64,000 nucleotides of DNA, from assembly GCF_002081715.1 (NCBI RefSeq), contig NZ_MUKP01000007.1, positions 124,001 to 188,000 on the forward strand, in the 5' to 3' direction. Position 1 is the first letter of the stretch; each line of letters starts with the position of its first letter. Under the pieces are notes generated by a model that was given only the letters and a program-made list of their open reading frames with translations, was not told where the DNA came from and made no database searches. Positions 34,959 through 46,193 of this stretch are shown in pieces. The stretch is from Nocardia donostiensis. Its GTDB lineage: Bacteria; Actinomycetota; Actinomycetes; Mycobacteriales; Mycobacteriaceae. A program made the position numbers and the translations under genes.

Positions 34959-36509
34959 GTGAGTGCCGAAGCTTGGATTCTGATCGCCGCGATTGCCGCC
35001 GTGCTGCTGGTGGCGTTTGTCGCAGGCTTCATCCTGTACAAACGCCGCCGGGTATCGCTGACCGAGCCGGCCGAGAAACGTGAACTGACCGACCGGTCGG
35101 GTGGATACCAGGCCGCGGGGGGATTCAGTTTCAGCCAGGGCGGCCAGGCTACCGCGGCTCCGCCGCGACCCGAACCGATACCGGTCGAACGCACCGATAC
35201 CGAGGGGCAACCGCATATCGGCGACGACGCTGCCGTGCCACGTGACGCACCCCGCCGCGGTATCACCAACGTGCCACTGCCCGAACCCGTAGAAGTCGAC
35301 GAAGCGCCCGGCGGCGCGGGCGCACCCACCATCGAGCCCGACCTGACGGCGGTACCCGAAGCCCCGCCGTCAGATGTTCCGGAGACCGAGATCAGCGACA
35401 CGGTCACCGGCGAAACAACCGCCGACACCGCGGAGACGACCGCCCCGCCCGAGGTAGACAGCACGCAGGCGCCCACGGCCGATGCAGGCGCCGCGACCGC
35501 TGAACCCGATACCGCCACCGCCCCGCCCGAGGTCGTCGCCCCCGAGACTCCCGCCGGTGCGCATGTGGTTCCCGAAATCGAGGAGATCGCGCCTACCGAG
35601 GGCCGCCTGGTGCGGCTGCGGGGACGGCTCTCCCGTTCGCAGAACGCGGTAGGCAAGAGTCTGCTCGGTCTGCTCGGCGGCGGCGACCTGGACGAGGATT
35701 CCTGGGAAGAGGTCGAGGACACCCTGGTGCTGGCCGATCTGGGCACCGCGAGCACGGCCACCGTCGTGGAGCGGCTGCGGGAAGAGATGGCCGCGCGCAG
35801 TGTCCGCACCACCGACCAGGCTCGCGCTGTCCTGCGCGATGTGCTGGTCGAAGCGCTGCGCCCGGAACTCGACCGCTCCGTACGTGCCCTGCCGCACGCC
35901 GATCACCCGTCGATCCTGCTCGTCGTCGGCGTCAACGGCACCGGCAAGACCACCACCACCGGAAAGCTGGCCCGAGTGCTCGTCGCCGACGGCCGCCGGG
36001 TGCTGCTCGGCGCCGCCGACACCTTCCGCGCCGCCGCCGCGGACCAGTTGCAGACCTGGGGTGAACGGGTCGGTGCGGATACGGTGCGCGGTCGGGAGGG
36101 CGCCGACCCGGCGGCCGTCGCGTTCGATGCTGTGTCGGCGGGTGTCGAGGGCGGCGTGGACGCTGTGCTCATCGACACCGCGGGCCGTTTGCACACCAAA
36201 ACCGGCCTGATGGACGAGTTGGGCAAGGTCAAGCGCGTCGTGGAGAAGAAGGCCGCCGTGGACGAGGTGCTGCTCGTCCTCGATGCCACCGTCGGTCAGA
36301 ACGGGCTCATGCAGGCCCGGGTATTCGCCGAGGTGGTCGATATCACCGGCGTGGTGCTGACGAAACTGGACGGCACCGCCAAGGGTGGCATCGTCTTCCA
36401 GGTGCAGCACGAACTCGGCGTCCCGGTGAAACTGGTCGGGCTCGGCGAGGGCGCCGACGACCTGGCCCCGTTCGAACCCGGCGCGTTCGTGGACGCGTTG
36501 CTCGGCTGA
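34959..36509 (+). CDS. ftsY: signal recognition particle receptor FtsY
   Basis: 516 aa. An N-terminal membrane helix (ILIAAIAAVLLVAFVAGFIL) precedes a long Pro/Thr/Glu-rich acidic linker (about residues 35-215). The NG domain follows: GVNGTGKTTTTGKLA near 322, DTAGRLHTKTGLMDEL near 405, and TKLDGTAKGG near 466. It receives Ffh-ribosome complexes at the membrane. I chose the GTG giving VSAEAWILIAA, with AAGGA 9 bp ahead; an ATG three codons earlier is possible. In mycobacteria ftsY also follows smc. Confidence 0.95.
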   Translation: MSAEAWILIAAIAAVLLVAFVAGFILYKRRRVSLTEPAEKRELTDRSGGYQAAGGFSFSQGGQATAAPPRPEPIPVERTDTEGQPHIGDDAAVPRDAPRRGITNVPLPEPVEVDEAPGGAGAPTIEPDLTAVPEAPPSDVPETEISDTVTGETTADTAETTAPPEVDSTQAPTADAGAATAEPDTATAPPEVVAPETPAGAHVVPEIEEIAPTEGRLVRLRGRLSRSQNAVGKSLLGLLGGGDLDEDSWEEVEDTLVLADLGTASTATVVERLREEMAARSVRTTDQARAVLRDVLVEALRPELDRSVRALPHADHPSILLVVGVNGTGKTTTTGKLARVLVADGRRVLLGAADTFRAAAADQLQTWGERVGADTVRGREGADPAAVAFDAVSAGVEGGVDAVLIDTAGRLHTKTGLMDELGKVKRVVEKKAAVDEVLLVLDATVGQNGLMQARVFAEVVDITGVVLTKLDGTAKGGIVFQVQHELGVPVKLVGLGEGADDLAPFEPGAFVDALLG

Positions 36510-36538
36510 GCCCGGCGACCGATCACACACCGGGCTCA
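36507..36538 (+). terminator. hairpin after ftsY
   Basis: TGAGCCCGG, which includes the ftsY stop codon, pairs perfectly with CCGGGCTCA across a 14-nt loop. No T-run follows. It may separate ftsY from the amt operon. Confidence 0.5.
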
Positions 36539-36600
36539 CCGGAGCCCGTTATCACCTGTGCGCGGACGGAAACATCGAAGCAACACCACTGCGTCATCCG

Positions 36601-36638
36601 TTCACGCAGGTGAAACGGTGCGGCGTCACGGACGAAAC
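36601..36638 (+). promoter_or_regulatory. GlnR-type box upstream of amt
   Basis: TTCAC-6-GAAAC-6-GCGTC-6-GAAAC: each pentamer is exactly 6 bp from the next, the layout of the actinobacterial GlnR a/b-site consensus (gTnAc-n6-GaAAc repeated). Both b-sites are perfect GAAAC; the a-sites are weaker. It lies 72 bp before the amt start, as expected for nitrogen control of amt-glnK-glnD. Confidence 0.7.
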
Positions 36639-36709
36639 ACCGAATGAGCACTCTTCTTCTGCAGGCCCACGTCAGCGACGGTGCGGCCGCGAGATGAGGA
36701 GGACAACAG

Positions 36710-38355
<1,646 letters not shown>

Positions 38356-38472
38356 CGCGATTCCGTGCGCAGCAGGACAAATGAAACGACAGCATTGACA
38401 GCGATAACACGGCCTCGCTCCCACCGGATACCGGTCGGGGCGGGGCCGGATGGGTGAACGGGTGGTGGGCTT

Positions 38473-40920
38473 GTGGGTCCCAGGAGGTACGAACGCAATA
38501 GCGACCGCCCGGTGTCGCACGACGCCGGTGCCGCCGATCTGGTCCGGGCCAGGAAACAACTGCTCGACGCCGGTGTGCTCCGCCATACCCGGCTGGGCGC
38601 CGAATCGCTGCGTGCGGCACTGATCGACCTGTACGAGCTGTGGTTGACCAGAAAAGGCGCCGAGCTGGGCATTACCGGCGACAGCGGGGTGGCGCTCGTC
38701 GCTGTCGGCGGGCTCGGCCGCCGGGAGATGCTGCCCTATTCCGATCTCGACCTGGTGCTGCTGCACGAAGACACCGTCCCCCCGGAAGTGGTCGCCGAGA
38801 TCGCCGACCAGCTCTGGTATCCGCTGTGGGACGCCCATATCCCACTCGACCACAGCGTCCGGACCGTATCGCAAGCTCTGCGCGTCGCGGGCGATGATCT
38901 CGTCGCCGCGCTCGGCATGCTCGAGGCCAGGCATATCGTCGGCGACGTCGAATTGAGCAATCTGCTCATCGGCGGGGTACGCCGGGAATGGCGCACCGGT
39001 ATCCGGTCCCGCTTCGACGAGCTGATCGCGGGGGCGCGCGCCCGCTGGCAGCGCAGTGGCGAGATCGCCCACCGTGCCGAACCAGATCTGAAGAACGGGC
39101 GTGGCGGTCTGCGCGATATCCAGTTGCTCGACGCGCTGGCCATCGCGCAATTGACCGACGCCATGCCCGGCCTCGGCCCCGATGCTCCCGGCGGTGGATT
39201 GCAACAAGCGCGTCGGTGGCTGCTCGACGTACGCACCGAACTGCACCGCGTCGCCGGGCGGGCTCGCGACCAGTTACGGGCCCAGGACGCCGACGAGATC
39301 GGCGCAGCCTTGCAGATCGGCGACCGCTTCGACCTCGCGCGTGCCCTCAGCGACTCGGCACGCACAGTGTGCTATTCGGTCGACGTCGGCCTGCGCACCG
39401 CGGGTAACGCACTGCCGCGGCGCGGGCTGGCCCGGCTGCGCCGCATACCGGTGCGCCGCCCGCTCGACGAAGGCGTGGTCGAGCACGCGGGCGAGGTGGT
39501 GCTGGCCAGGGGCGCTCGACCGCTACGCGATCCAGGTCTGGTGCTGCGGGTGGCTGCGGCGTCGGCGCAGACCGGTTTGCCGATGTCGGCGACCACCCTG
39601 GAGCGGCTCGCCGAAGAAGCACCCGAACTGCGGAAACCATGGCCCAGGGACGCGCTCGACGATCTGCTGGTGCTGTTGGGCGCGGGTCGCGGCGTCATCG
39701 ACGCGGTCGAGGCGCTGGACCGCACCGGCTTGTGGGGGCGGATACTGCCGGAATGGGGAGCGGTGCGAGACCTGCCGCCACGCGACCCACTGCACACCTG
39801 GACAGTCGACCGGCACTTGACGGAAACGGTCGCCTACGCCGCCGCGCTGAGTACCCGGGTCGCCCGCCCGGATCTGCTCGCTCTCGGCGCGCTGCTGCAC
39901 GATATCGGTAAGGGCAGGCCGGAAGACCATCGTGTCGTCGGCGCCGAGCTGGCCGCTCGGATCGGGCAGCGGCTCGGCCTGTGGCCATCGGACGTGCGAA
40001 CGTTGCGGGCGATCGTGCGCCATCATCTGCTGCTACCAGAAACCGCCACCCGCCGCGATACCACCGACCCGGAGACGGTGCGGTTCGTGGTCGACACGCT
40101 CGACGGCGACGCGCAGCTGCTGGAATTGCTGCACGCCCTCGCGGAAGCGGATTCGCTGGCGACCGGGCCCGGGGTGTGGGGTGAGTGGAAGGCGGCACTG
40201 ATCGCGGAGCTGGTGCACCACTGCCGAATGGTGATGGCCGGGGAGGAATTGCCCGTCCCGGAATCCGTTCCACCGGATCTGCGCAACCGCGCCGCCGCGG
40301 GCGGCGTGCACGTCGACCTGCGTCCGGCGGCCGGAAAATACACCTATACGGTCACGATTATCGCCCCCGACAATCCGGGATTGCTGTCCTGTGCCGCGGG
40401 CGTGCTGGCAGTGCATTCACTGCGGGTTCTCTCGGCCGATCTGGGCGGGGCGGGTGAGTCGGCGATCAATACCTTCGTGGTGTCGCCGCGGTTCGGCGGC
40501 CCGCCGGAACCCGGTCTGCTGCGCCAGGAACTCATCCGGGCCATAGCGGGCGATCTGGATCTGCCCGCGCTGCTGGAAAAACACGAACGGGAAGCGGGGG
40601 TCATCGGGGCGAGCCGCTACGCGCACGCCGAGCCGCGGGTGCTGTGGGCGCAGACCTCGACGCCGGGACAGCTGATTCTGCAGGTGCGAGCCGAGGACCG
40701 GATCGGTCTGCTCAGCAGGCTGGCCGCCGCGCTCGCCGGCTGTGGCGTCGATGTGCGCTGGGCGAAGGTGGTCACCATGGGCGCCTGGGTGGGCGACGCG
40801 TTCTGCCTCGATCTGGGCGCCGACACCAGCCGGGGCAGGCGCGCGGCGGTGGAAAAGGCGGTGCTGGCGGTGGTGCCGCAGCCCGAACCGCGAAGACCGG
40901 AACCCGACGCGAAATCGTAA
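38473..40920 (+). CDS. glnD: P-II uridylyl/adenylyltransferase GlnD
   Basis: 815 aa. Nucleotidyltransferase domain: [20 protein letters not shown] near residue 78 carries the metal-binding Asp residues. HD domain: [18 protein letters not shown] near 473 and VRHHLLLP near 515. Two ACT domains near 620-690 and 725-800 (GRVILQ-type [17 protein letters not shown]) sense glutamine. In corynebacteria and streptomycetes GlnD adenylylates P-II. The first GTG (38473) has GGTGGTGG ahead; a GTG at 38512 is also possible. It completes the amt-glnK-glnD operon. Confidence 0.96.
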   Translation: MGPRRYERNSDRPVSHDAGAADLVRARKQLLDAGVLRHTRLGAESLRAALIDLYELWLTRKGAELGITGDSGVALVAVGGLGRREMLPYSDLDLVLLHEDTVPPEVVAEIADQLWYPLWDAHIPLDHSVRTVSQALRVAGDDLVAALGMLEARHIVGDVELSNLLIGGVRREWRTGIRSRFDELIAGARARWQRSGEIAHRAEPDLKNGRGGLRDIQLLDALAIAQLTDAMPGLGPDAPGGGLQQARRWLLDVRTELHRVAGRARDQLRAQDADEIGAALQIGDRFDLARALSDSARTVCYSVDVGLRTAGNALPRRGLARLRRIPVRRPLDEGVVEHAGEVVLARGARPLRDPGLVLRVAAASAQTGLPMSATTLERLAEEAPELRKPWPRDALDDLLVLLGAGRGVIDAVEALDRTGLWGRILPEWGAVRDLPPRDPLHTWTVDRHLTETVAYAAALSTRVARPDLLALGALLHDIGKGRPEDHRVVGAELAARIGQRLGLWPSDVRTLRAIVRHHLLLPETATRRDTTDPETVRFVVDTLDGDAQLLELLHALAEADSLATGPGVWGEWKAALIAELVHHCRMVMAGEELPVPESVPPDLRNRAAAGGVHVDLRPAAGKYTYTVTIIAPDNPGLLSCAAGVLAVHSLRVLSADLGGAGESAINTFVVSPRFGGPPEPGLLRQELIRAIAGDLDLPALLEKHEREAGVIGASRYAHAEPRVLWAQTSTPGQLILQVRAEDRIGLLSRLAAALAGCGVDVRWAKVVTMGAWVGDAFCLDLGADTSRGRRAAVEKAVLAVVPQPEPRRPEPDAKS

Positions 40921-41088
40921 TCAGATGCCGTCGATTAATAGTTAATTCCGGCAGATAATGCGGTCACCTTCTATTTATTACCGTCGAATATCTATCGCGA
41001 ATTGCTCGCTGAATTCTGATTCCCTGCGCTTCGCACACCCTACTATTCACTGGGTCGGTCCAACCGCGAGCACGAGGGGAGCAGTTCG
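40921..41088. promoter_or_regulatory. AT-rich intergenic region with candidate promoter
   Basis: Unlike the rest of the window this stretch has many A/T runs (GATTAATAGTTAATTCC, TTCTATTTATTACC). TACTAT at 41041-41046 is a good -10 candidate for the following small gene, with a weak -35 upstream. No hairpin is evident. Confidence 0.5.
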
Positions 41089-41400
41089 GTGGCAATCGAA
41101 GTAGTTTCCTCGTCGATCATGTCCAGTAATGACACCCCACATATCGCCAGGTGCGTCGGCGAAGATCGGTGGGTCGTCTCGTGGCTGCCCGGTCGCACGC
41201 TGACCGGACGGCAGGCAGTGACCGCGATGACCATGGCCGTTGCGGTGGCCGTTGCCGGACCACCCGTCGACAGTGATTGGAGCTGCCTTGACGATCGGGC
41301 CCTCGAACTGGGTCTGACCGGGCGGGAGGCAGCGTTCATGATCGCCATGGAACAGCGCGACTACAGCAGGCCGGGCCGACCGCGCGGCGCGCGGCGGTAA
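41089..41400 (+). CDS. hypothetical 103-aa protein
   Basis: I do not recognise a family. The product begins MAIEVVSSSIMSSNDTPHIA. It has WVVSWLPGRTLTGRQAVTAM, a hydrophobic Ala/Val stretch (MTMAVAVAVAGPPVDS) too weak for a membrane helix, an end LELGLTGREAAFMIAMEQRD, and a basic tail. The C-terminal region could be a small helical unit. The GTG start has GAGGGGAGC ahead. It stands alone between glnD and ffh, behind an AT-rich region, and might be an acquired or lineage-specific gene. Confidence 0.7.
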   Translation: MAIEVVSSSIMSSNDTPHIARCVGEDRWVVSWLPGRTLTGRQAVTAMTMAVAVAVAGPPVDSDWSCLDDRALELGLTGREAAFMIAMEQRDYSRPGRPRGARR

Positions 41401-41497
41401 GCCGCGCCACTCGGGTGTGCACCGCCTGCGCAGGCAGGCGGGTGATCCCATTACGCTGGGATAGAAGTGACGCCACTCGAGATCAGGAGCGCGATCG

Positions 41498-43054
41498 GTG
41501 TTCGAATCCCTGTCCGACCGGCTTACCGGTGCCCTCACCGACCTACGCGGTAAGGGACGCCTGTCGCCGGCCGATATCGACGCTACCGCCCGGGAGATCC
41601 GCCTCGCGCTGCTGGAGGCCGACGTCGCACTGCCGGTGGTGCGCGGGTTCATCGCCAAGGTCAAGGAGCGGGCCAAGGGCGCGGAAGTCTCGGCGGCACT
41701 GAACCCGGCCCAGCAGGTCGTCAAGATCGTCAACGAGGAGCTCGTCGCCATTCTGGGCGGCGAGACCCGGCGGCTGACGCTGGCCAAGACCCCGCCGACG
41801 GTGATCATGCTCGCCGGTCTGCAGGGCTCCGGTAAGACCACGCTGGCGGGCAAGCTGGCCACCTGGTTGAAGGGACAGGGGCATCAGCCGCTGCTGGTGG
41901 CCTGCGACCTGCAGCGTCCCGGCGCGGTCACCCAGCTGCAGGTGGTCGGCGAACGGGCGGGTGTCCAGGTGTTCGCCCCGCATCCGGGGACATCCATCGG
42001 TGGCGGTCAGAACCAGCTCGGTGTGTCCGCGGCCGACCCGATCGCGGTCGCCGAATCCGGTGTTGCCGAGGCTCGCGCCAAACAATATGACGTGGTGATC
42101 GTCGACACCGCCGGTCGGCTCGGTATCGACGAAGAGCTGATGGCTCAGGCCGCCGGTATCCGCGACGCCGTGCAGCCGGACGAAACCCTGTTCGTTCTCG
42201 ACGCCATGATCGGCCAGGATGCGGTCACCACCGCGGAAGCGTTCCGCGACGGTGTCGGGTTCACCGGTGTGGTGCTCACCAAACTCGACGGCGATGCCCG
42301 CGGTGGCGCGGCACTCAGCGTGCGCAATGTCACCGGCGCGCCGATCATGTTCGCCTCCACCGGCGAGAAACTGGAGGACTTCGACGTCTTCCATCCCGAC
42401 CGGATGGCCAGCCGCATCCTCGGCATGGGTGATGTGCTCACCCTGATCGAGCAGGCCGAACAGGTCTACGACCAGCAGCAGGCCGAGGAGGCCGCGCGCA
42501 AGATCGGCAGCGGGGAACTCACCCTGGAGGACTTCCTCGACCAGATGCTGGCGATCCGCAAGATGGGCCCGATCGGCAACCTGCTCGGCATGCTGCCCGG
42601 CGCGGGCCAGATGAAGGATGTGCTGGCGCAGGTCGACGACAAACAGCTGGACCGGGTGCAGGCGATCATCCGCGGTATGACTCCTGCCGAACGAGCCAAC
42701 CCGAAGATCATCAATGCCTCCCGGCGGCTGCGTATCGCCAACGGCTCCGGCGTCCAGGTCTCGGAAGTCAACCAGCTGGTCGACCGGTTCTTCGAGGCCA
42801 AGAAGATGATGGCGGCGATGGGCCGCCAGATGGGTATGCCTGGCGCCAACCGCCGCAACAAGAAGGGCGCCAAAGGCAAGAAGGGCAAGAAGGGCCGCGG
42901 CCCGACCCAGCCGAAGGTGCGCGGCGGCTTCCCGGGTATGCCCGGTATGCCTGCCGGGATGCCGGATCTGTCGAATATGCCCGCGGGGCTCGACCAGCTT
43001 CCACCGGGTTTGGAGGGCTTCGACCTGTCCAAACTGAAGTTCCCCGGCAAGTAG
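41498..43054 (+). CDS. ffh: signal recognition particle protein Ffh
   Basis: 518 aa. N domain about 1-90; G domain with [15 protein letters not shown] near 107, [13 protein letters not shown] near 203 and [10 protein letters not shown] near 262. The M domain (about 325-440, [20 protein letters not shown]) binds 4.5S RNA and signal peptides. The C-terminal tail is basic then Gly/Met/Pro-rich ([33 protein letters not shown]). The GTG start gives [20 protein letters not shown]. It pairs with FtsY in this window. Confidence 0.97.
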   Translation: MFESLSDRLTGALTDLRGKGRLSPADIDATAREIRLALLEADVALPVVRGFIAKVKERAKGAEVSAALNPAQQVVKIVNEELVAILGGETRRLTLAKTPPTVIMLAGLQGSGKTTLAGKLATWLKGQGHQPLLVACDLQRPGAVTQLQVVGERAGVQVFAPHPGTSIGGGQNQLGVSAADPIAVAESGVAEARAKQYDVVIVDTAGRLGIDEELMAQAAGIRDAVQPDETLFVLDAMIGQDAVTTAEAFRDGVGFTGVVLTKLDGDARGGAALSVRNVTGAPIMFASTGEKLEDFDVFHPDRMASRILGMGDVLTLIEQAEQVYDQQQAEEAARKIGSGELTLEDFLDQMLAIRKMGPIGNLLGMLPGAGQMKDVLAQVDDKQLDRVQAIIRGMTPAERANPKIINASRRLRIANGSGVQVSEVNQLVDRFFEAKKMMAAMGRQMGMPGANRRNKKGAKGKKGKKGRGPTQPKVRGGFPGMPGMPAGMPDLSNMPAGLDQLPPGLEGFDLSKLKFPGK

Positions 43055-43245
43055 GACCGATACCGGCGATTTCCGCCGGGTCTCGGCCGTCTGGCAGAAT
43101 GGTCGACCGTCCTCGAGGACAGTGTCAGCCCGTCTCCGGTTACGCACCGCGCGGCGGTCACACACTTCAACGCAAAACCGGGCTCGCAATACCGTGCGGG
43201 TCGCTGAATTGCGCCGTGACCAACCTAGGAAAGGCAGATCAGCAC
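43055..43245 (+). promoter_or_regulatory. rpsP operon leader and promoter region
   Basis: 190 bp. The sequence TCTGGCAGAATGGTC has CAGAAT at 43095-43100 as a possible -10, like TCTGGCACAATGC before rplS (CACAAT). A shared SigA-type promoter for ribosomal-protein genes is plausible. The rpsP ATG follows a GGAAAGG site. Confidence 0.45.
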
Positions 43246-43704
43246 ATGGCTGTTCGCATCAAGCTCACCCGTCTGGGCAAGATCCGCAACCCGCAGTACC
43301 GCATCGTCGTCGCGGATTCGCGCACCCGCCGGGACGGCCGGGCCATCGAGTCCATCGGCATGTACCACCCGAAGGAAGAGCCGTCGCTGATCCAGATCGA
43401 CTCCGAGCGGGTTCAGTACTGGCTGGGCGTCGGCGCGCAGCCGACCGAGCCGGTGCAGCGGCTGCTGGAGATCACCGGTGACTGGCAGAAGTTCAAGGGC
43501 CTGCCGGGTGCCGAGGGCACGCTGAAGGTCGCCGAGCCCAAGAAGTCCAAGCTGGACCTGTTCAACGCCGCGCTGGCCGCCGCCGAGAACGAGCCGGTCG
43601 CCGAGGCTGTGACACCGAAGAAGAAGGCTGCCAAGAAAGACAACACAGCCGACAAAGACAACGCAGCCAGCGAATCCGCCGAGTCCACCGAGGCCGCCGA
43701 GTAA
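43246..43704 (+). CDS. rpsP: 30S ribosomal protein S16
   Basis: 152 aa. The first 85 residues are S16 ([20 protein letters not shown], then [20 protein letters not shown]). A C-terminal extension of some 65 residues, Lys/Ala/Glu-rich ([20 protein letters not shown]), is a common actinobacterial feature. The ATG follows AGGAAAGG. The TAA overlaps the ATG of khpA (TAATG). First gene of rpsP-khpA-rimM-trmD, a conserved order. Confidence 0.97.
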   Translation: MAVRIKLTRLGKIRNPQYRIVVADSRTRRDGRAIESIGMYHPKEEPSLIQIDSERVQYWLGVGAQPTEPVQRLLEITGDWQKFKGLPGAEGTLKVAEPKKSKLDLFNAALAAAENEPVAEAVTPKKKAAKKDNTADKDNAASESAESTEAAE

Positions 43705-43946
43705 TGAGCGCCGTCGTCGCCGATGCCGTCGAACATCTGGTTCGCGGCATCGTCGCCAATCCCGAGGACGTCCGGGTCGAGCTGATCACCGGCCGCCGTG
43801 GGCGCACCGTCGAGGTGCATGTGCACCCCGACGACCTGGGTAAGGTCATCGGCCGCGGCGGGCGTACCGCCACCGCGCTGCGGACCCTGGTCGCCGGTAT
43901 CGGCGGACGCGGTATCCGCGTCGACGTGGTCGACACCGACCAGTAG
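43704..43946 (+). CDS. khpA: KH-domain RNA-binding protein KhpA
   Basis: 80 aa. A single KH domain with a GxxG loop in GKVIGRGGRTATALRTLVA. KhpA pairs with KhpB in Gram-positive bacteria and affects cell division and sRNA regulation; its role here is inferred. The ATG overlaps the rpsP stop and rimM begins directly after its own stop (43947), so the genes are tightly coupled. Confidence 0.93.
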   Translation: MSAVVADAVEHLVRGIVANPEDVRVELITGRRGRTVEVHVHPDDLGKVIGRGGRTATALRTLVAGIGGRGIRVDVVDTDQ

Positions 43947-44471
43947 ATGGAACTCGTCGTAGGGCGGGTCGCCAAATCGCATGGTGTGCGTGGCGAACTG
44001 GTTGTCGAGGTCCGCACCGACGAGCCCCAGGCGCGGTTCGCGCCCGGTGCGATACTGCGTGGGCGGGCGCCGCGTGCTGAGCAGGTTCGTGAGTTCACCG
44101 TGGAGTCGGCCCGAGAGCATTCGGGCCGGCTCCTGGTGCGATTGGCCGGAATCGACGACCGCGCCGCCGCGGATGCGCTGCGCGGAACCCTGTTCGTGGT
44201 GGACAGCGCCGATCTGCCGCCGTCGGAAGATCCCGACGAGTTCTACGACCACGAACTGGAAGGGCTCACCGTCCAGCTCGCCGACGGCACCGTGGTCGGT
44301 GCGGTCATCGAGGTACTGCATTCCGCGGCCGGGGAACTGCTGTCGGTGCGCGCCGCCGACGACGGCCGCGAGATCCTGGTGCCGTTCGTCGCCGCCATCG
44401 TGCCCACGGTGTCGCTCGCGGACCGGCTGATCGTCATCGATCCGCCCGAAGGGCTGCTCGACCCCGAATGA
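43947..44471 (+). CDS. rimM: ribosome maturation factor RimM
   Basis: 174 aa. N-terminal RimM domain ([20 protein letters not shown] with the conserved GRVxKxHGxxGE, and [19 protein letters not shown]) then a PRC barrel ([37 protein letters not shown]). It binds S19 and helps assemble the 30S head. It starts directly after khpA. Confidence 0.96.
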   Translation: MELVVGRVAKSHGVRGELVVEVRTDEPQARFAPGAILRGRAPRAEQVREFTVESAREHSGRLLVRLAGIDDRAAADALRGTLFVVDSADLPPSEDPDEFYDHELEGLTVQLADGTVVGAVIEVLHSAAGELLSVRAADDGREILVPFVAAIVPTVSLADRLIVIDPPEGLLDPE

Positions 44472-44508
44472 CGTCTGCAGCCACTGAAACCTGGGTGAAT
44501 CGACGGCC

Positions 44509-45192
44509 ATGAAAATCGATGCGATCACCATCTTTCCCGAATACCTGGAGCCGCTGCGAACGGCGCTGCTGGGCAAGGCGATCGATAAGGGTCTGATCAC
44601 CCTCGACGTGCACGATCTACGCCGCTGGACCCACGATGTGCACAAATCGGTCGACGATTCGCCCTACGGCGGCGGACCCGGCATGGTCATGAAACCCACC
44701 GTCTGGGGTGCGGCCCTCGACGAGGTGTGCCCGGACGACGCGCTGCTGATTGTCCCGACACCCGCCGGGGTCCCGTTCACCCAGACCACCGCGCAACGCT
44801 GGTCCACCGAAAAACACCTGGTGTTCGCCTGCGGCCGCTACGAGGGCATCGATCAGCGCGTCGTCGACGACGCCGCCCGGCGGGCCAGGGTGGAAGAGGT
44901 CAGCATCGGCGACTACGTCCTCATCGGCGGTGAGGCCGCCGTCTTGGTGATGACGGAGGCCGTGGTCCGGCTGATTCCCGGTGTGCTCGGCAATCAGCTT
45001 TCCCATCAACAGGACTCGTTCTCCGACGGGCTGCTGGAAGGCCCGAGCTACACCCGGCCCGTGAGCTGGCGCGGGCTGGACGTGCCCCCGATTCTGCTGT
45101 CCGGCGATCACGCCAAGGTCGAGGCGTGGCGGCGGGAACAAGCATTGGCGCGCACCCGGGAACGCCGGCCGGATCTACTGCCGCCGGAATAA
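44509..45192 (+). CDS. trmD: tRNA (guanine37-N1)-methyltransferase TrmD
   Basis: 227 aa. SPOUT fold with [20 protein letters not shown] at the start, [12 protein letters not shown] near residue 50, [18 protein letters not shown] near 105, and [20 protein letters not shown] near 131 (SAM knot). It methylates G37 of tRNAs to prevent frameshifting. It closes the rpsP operon and converges with the LuxR-type gene 20 bp away. Confidence 0.97.
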   Translation: MKIDAITIFPEYLEPLRTALLGKAIDKGLITLDVHDLRRWTHDVHKSVDDSPYGGGPGMVMKPTVWGAALDEVCPDDALLIVPTPAGVPFTQTTAQRWSTEKHLVFACGRYEGIDQRVVDDAARRARVEEVSIGDYVLIGGEAAVLVMTEAVVRLIPGVLGNQLSHQQDSFSDGLLEGPSYTRPVSWRGLDVPPILLSGDHAKVEAWRREQALARTRERRPDLLPPE

Positions 45193-45212
45193 TGCCGGTT
45201 CTGCGTCGGTGA

Positions 45213-46094
45213 TCACGGCAGCAGGCCGAGCCGGCGCGCGGTGACCACCGCCTCGTGCCGCGAATGCGCGTCGAGTTTGGTCATCACATTGCGCAGATAA
45301 CTCTTCACCGTTTCCGGTGCGAGGCTGAGACGGTGCGCGGCTTCCTGATTGGAGCAGCCGAGCGCGACTTCGGCGAGCACATCCAGTTCCCGGCGCGACA
45401 GCCGGGGCGCGTCGGCGGCCGGTTCTCCGGACAGGGCGCGGGTGAGACGCTCGCCCAGCTCATGCAGGCGCGCGCCGAGCGCCGGATCCGCCGCGGTGTG
45501 GGCGAGCCCGCGCAGTTCGGCGTGGATTTCGCGCAATTCTTCCGAGGCATGCGAGGTACACCCGATTTCCGGGACGACGCCCGCGACGGCCTGCTGCGGC
45601 GCGGCACGTTCGAGCAGCCGCACCCGGCGATCAACTTCGTCCCGGAGGGTGATCTCGGTGGCCAATCTGCGACCTGCCTGCAGTAGCAGGTCGGTGTGAC
45701 GGTCACCGACCGGCCCACTGTCGCGGCTTGCGGCATACAGCACCGCCCTGGCCTCGCCCCCGACCACCACCGGCACCGCGACCACCGAGCGGATGCCTTC
45801 ACCGGTGACCGGTTCGTCGTAGTCGTGGGTGATCGATGCGGCGTTCCGGTAGTCGCTGACCAAGGTCGGCCGCCGCGAATCCATCACATATCCGCCCAAA
45901 CCGGAGGCTCGCGGCACCGGTAACCCACGTAACCCATTGGTGCGTGCGCCGACGAACTCGGTCAGCAGCAGTGTGTCGGCGTGTACAGCGCCGCCGAACA
46001 CGATCGGCAGCCCGGTCACCCCGGCCGCCCACCGGATCTGCGCGCGCACCACATCGGTATCGCGAGGTCGCAGCAGCGAGTGGGAATCGGGCAT
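45213..46094 (-). CDS. GAF-domain LuxR-type transcriptional regulator
   Basis: 293 aa. A GAF-like domain covers about residues 15-165 (SGLGGYVMDSRRPTLVSDYR, then GIRSVVAVPVVVGGEARAVL). The C-terminus is a LuxR/GerE helix-turn-helix (LSRRELDVLAEVALGCSNQE, AHRLSLAPETVKSYLRNVMT). Regulators of this kind sit divergent to acyl-CoA synthetases in Rhodococcus and Nocardia, which fits the next gene; the divergence suggests it controls that ligase. Its ligand is unknown. Confidence 0.9.
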   Translation of the reverse strand: MPDSHSLLRPRDTDVVRAQIRWAAGVTGLPIVFGGAVHADTLLLTEFVGARTNGLRGLPVPRASGLGGYVMDSRRPTLVSDYRNAASITHDYDEPVTGEGIRSVVAVPVVVGGEARAVLYAASRDSGPVGDRHTDLLLQAGRRLATEITLRDEVDRRVRLLERAAPQQAVAGVVPEIGCTSHASEELREIHAELRGLAHTAADPALGARLHELGERLTRALSGEPAADAPRLSRRELDVLAEVALGCSNQEAAHRLSLAPETVKSYLRNVMTKLDAHSRHEAVVTARRLGLLP

Positions 46095-46193
46095 GGACGA
46101 TCACCCCTTTTCGGGGGTAGTGACGAACGTGGTGTGGCCTACATCCTAGGTCAGGTACGGGGGAGTGAGCTGCATCACGACAAGGAGAGCCGA

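Noticed and set aside
34790..35216. N-terminal extension of DUF2237 to 271 aa
   Set aside because: It would overlap the ftsY start on the other strand and matches no DUF2237 family length.
43055..43245. rpsP leader considered for a structured RNA
   Set aside because: No conserved riboswitch or ribosomal-protein leader pattern was found by eye.
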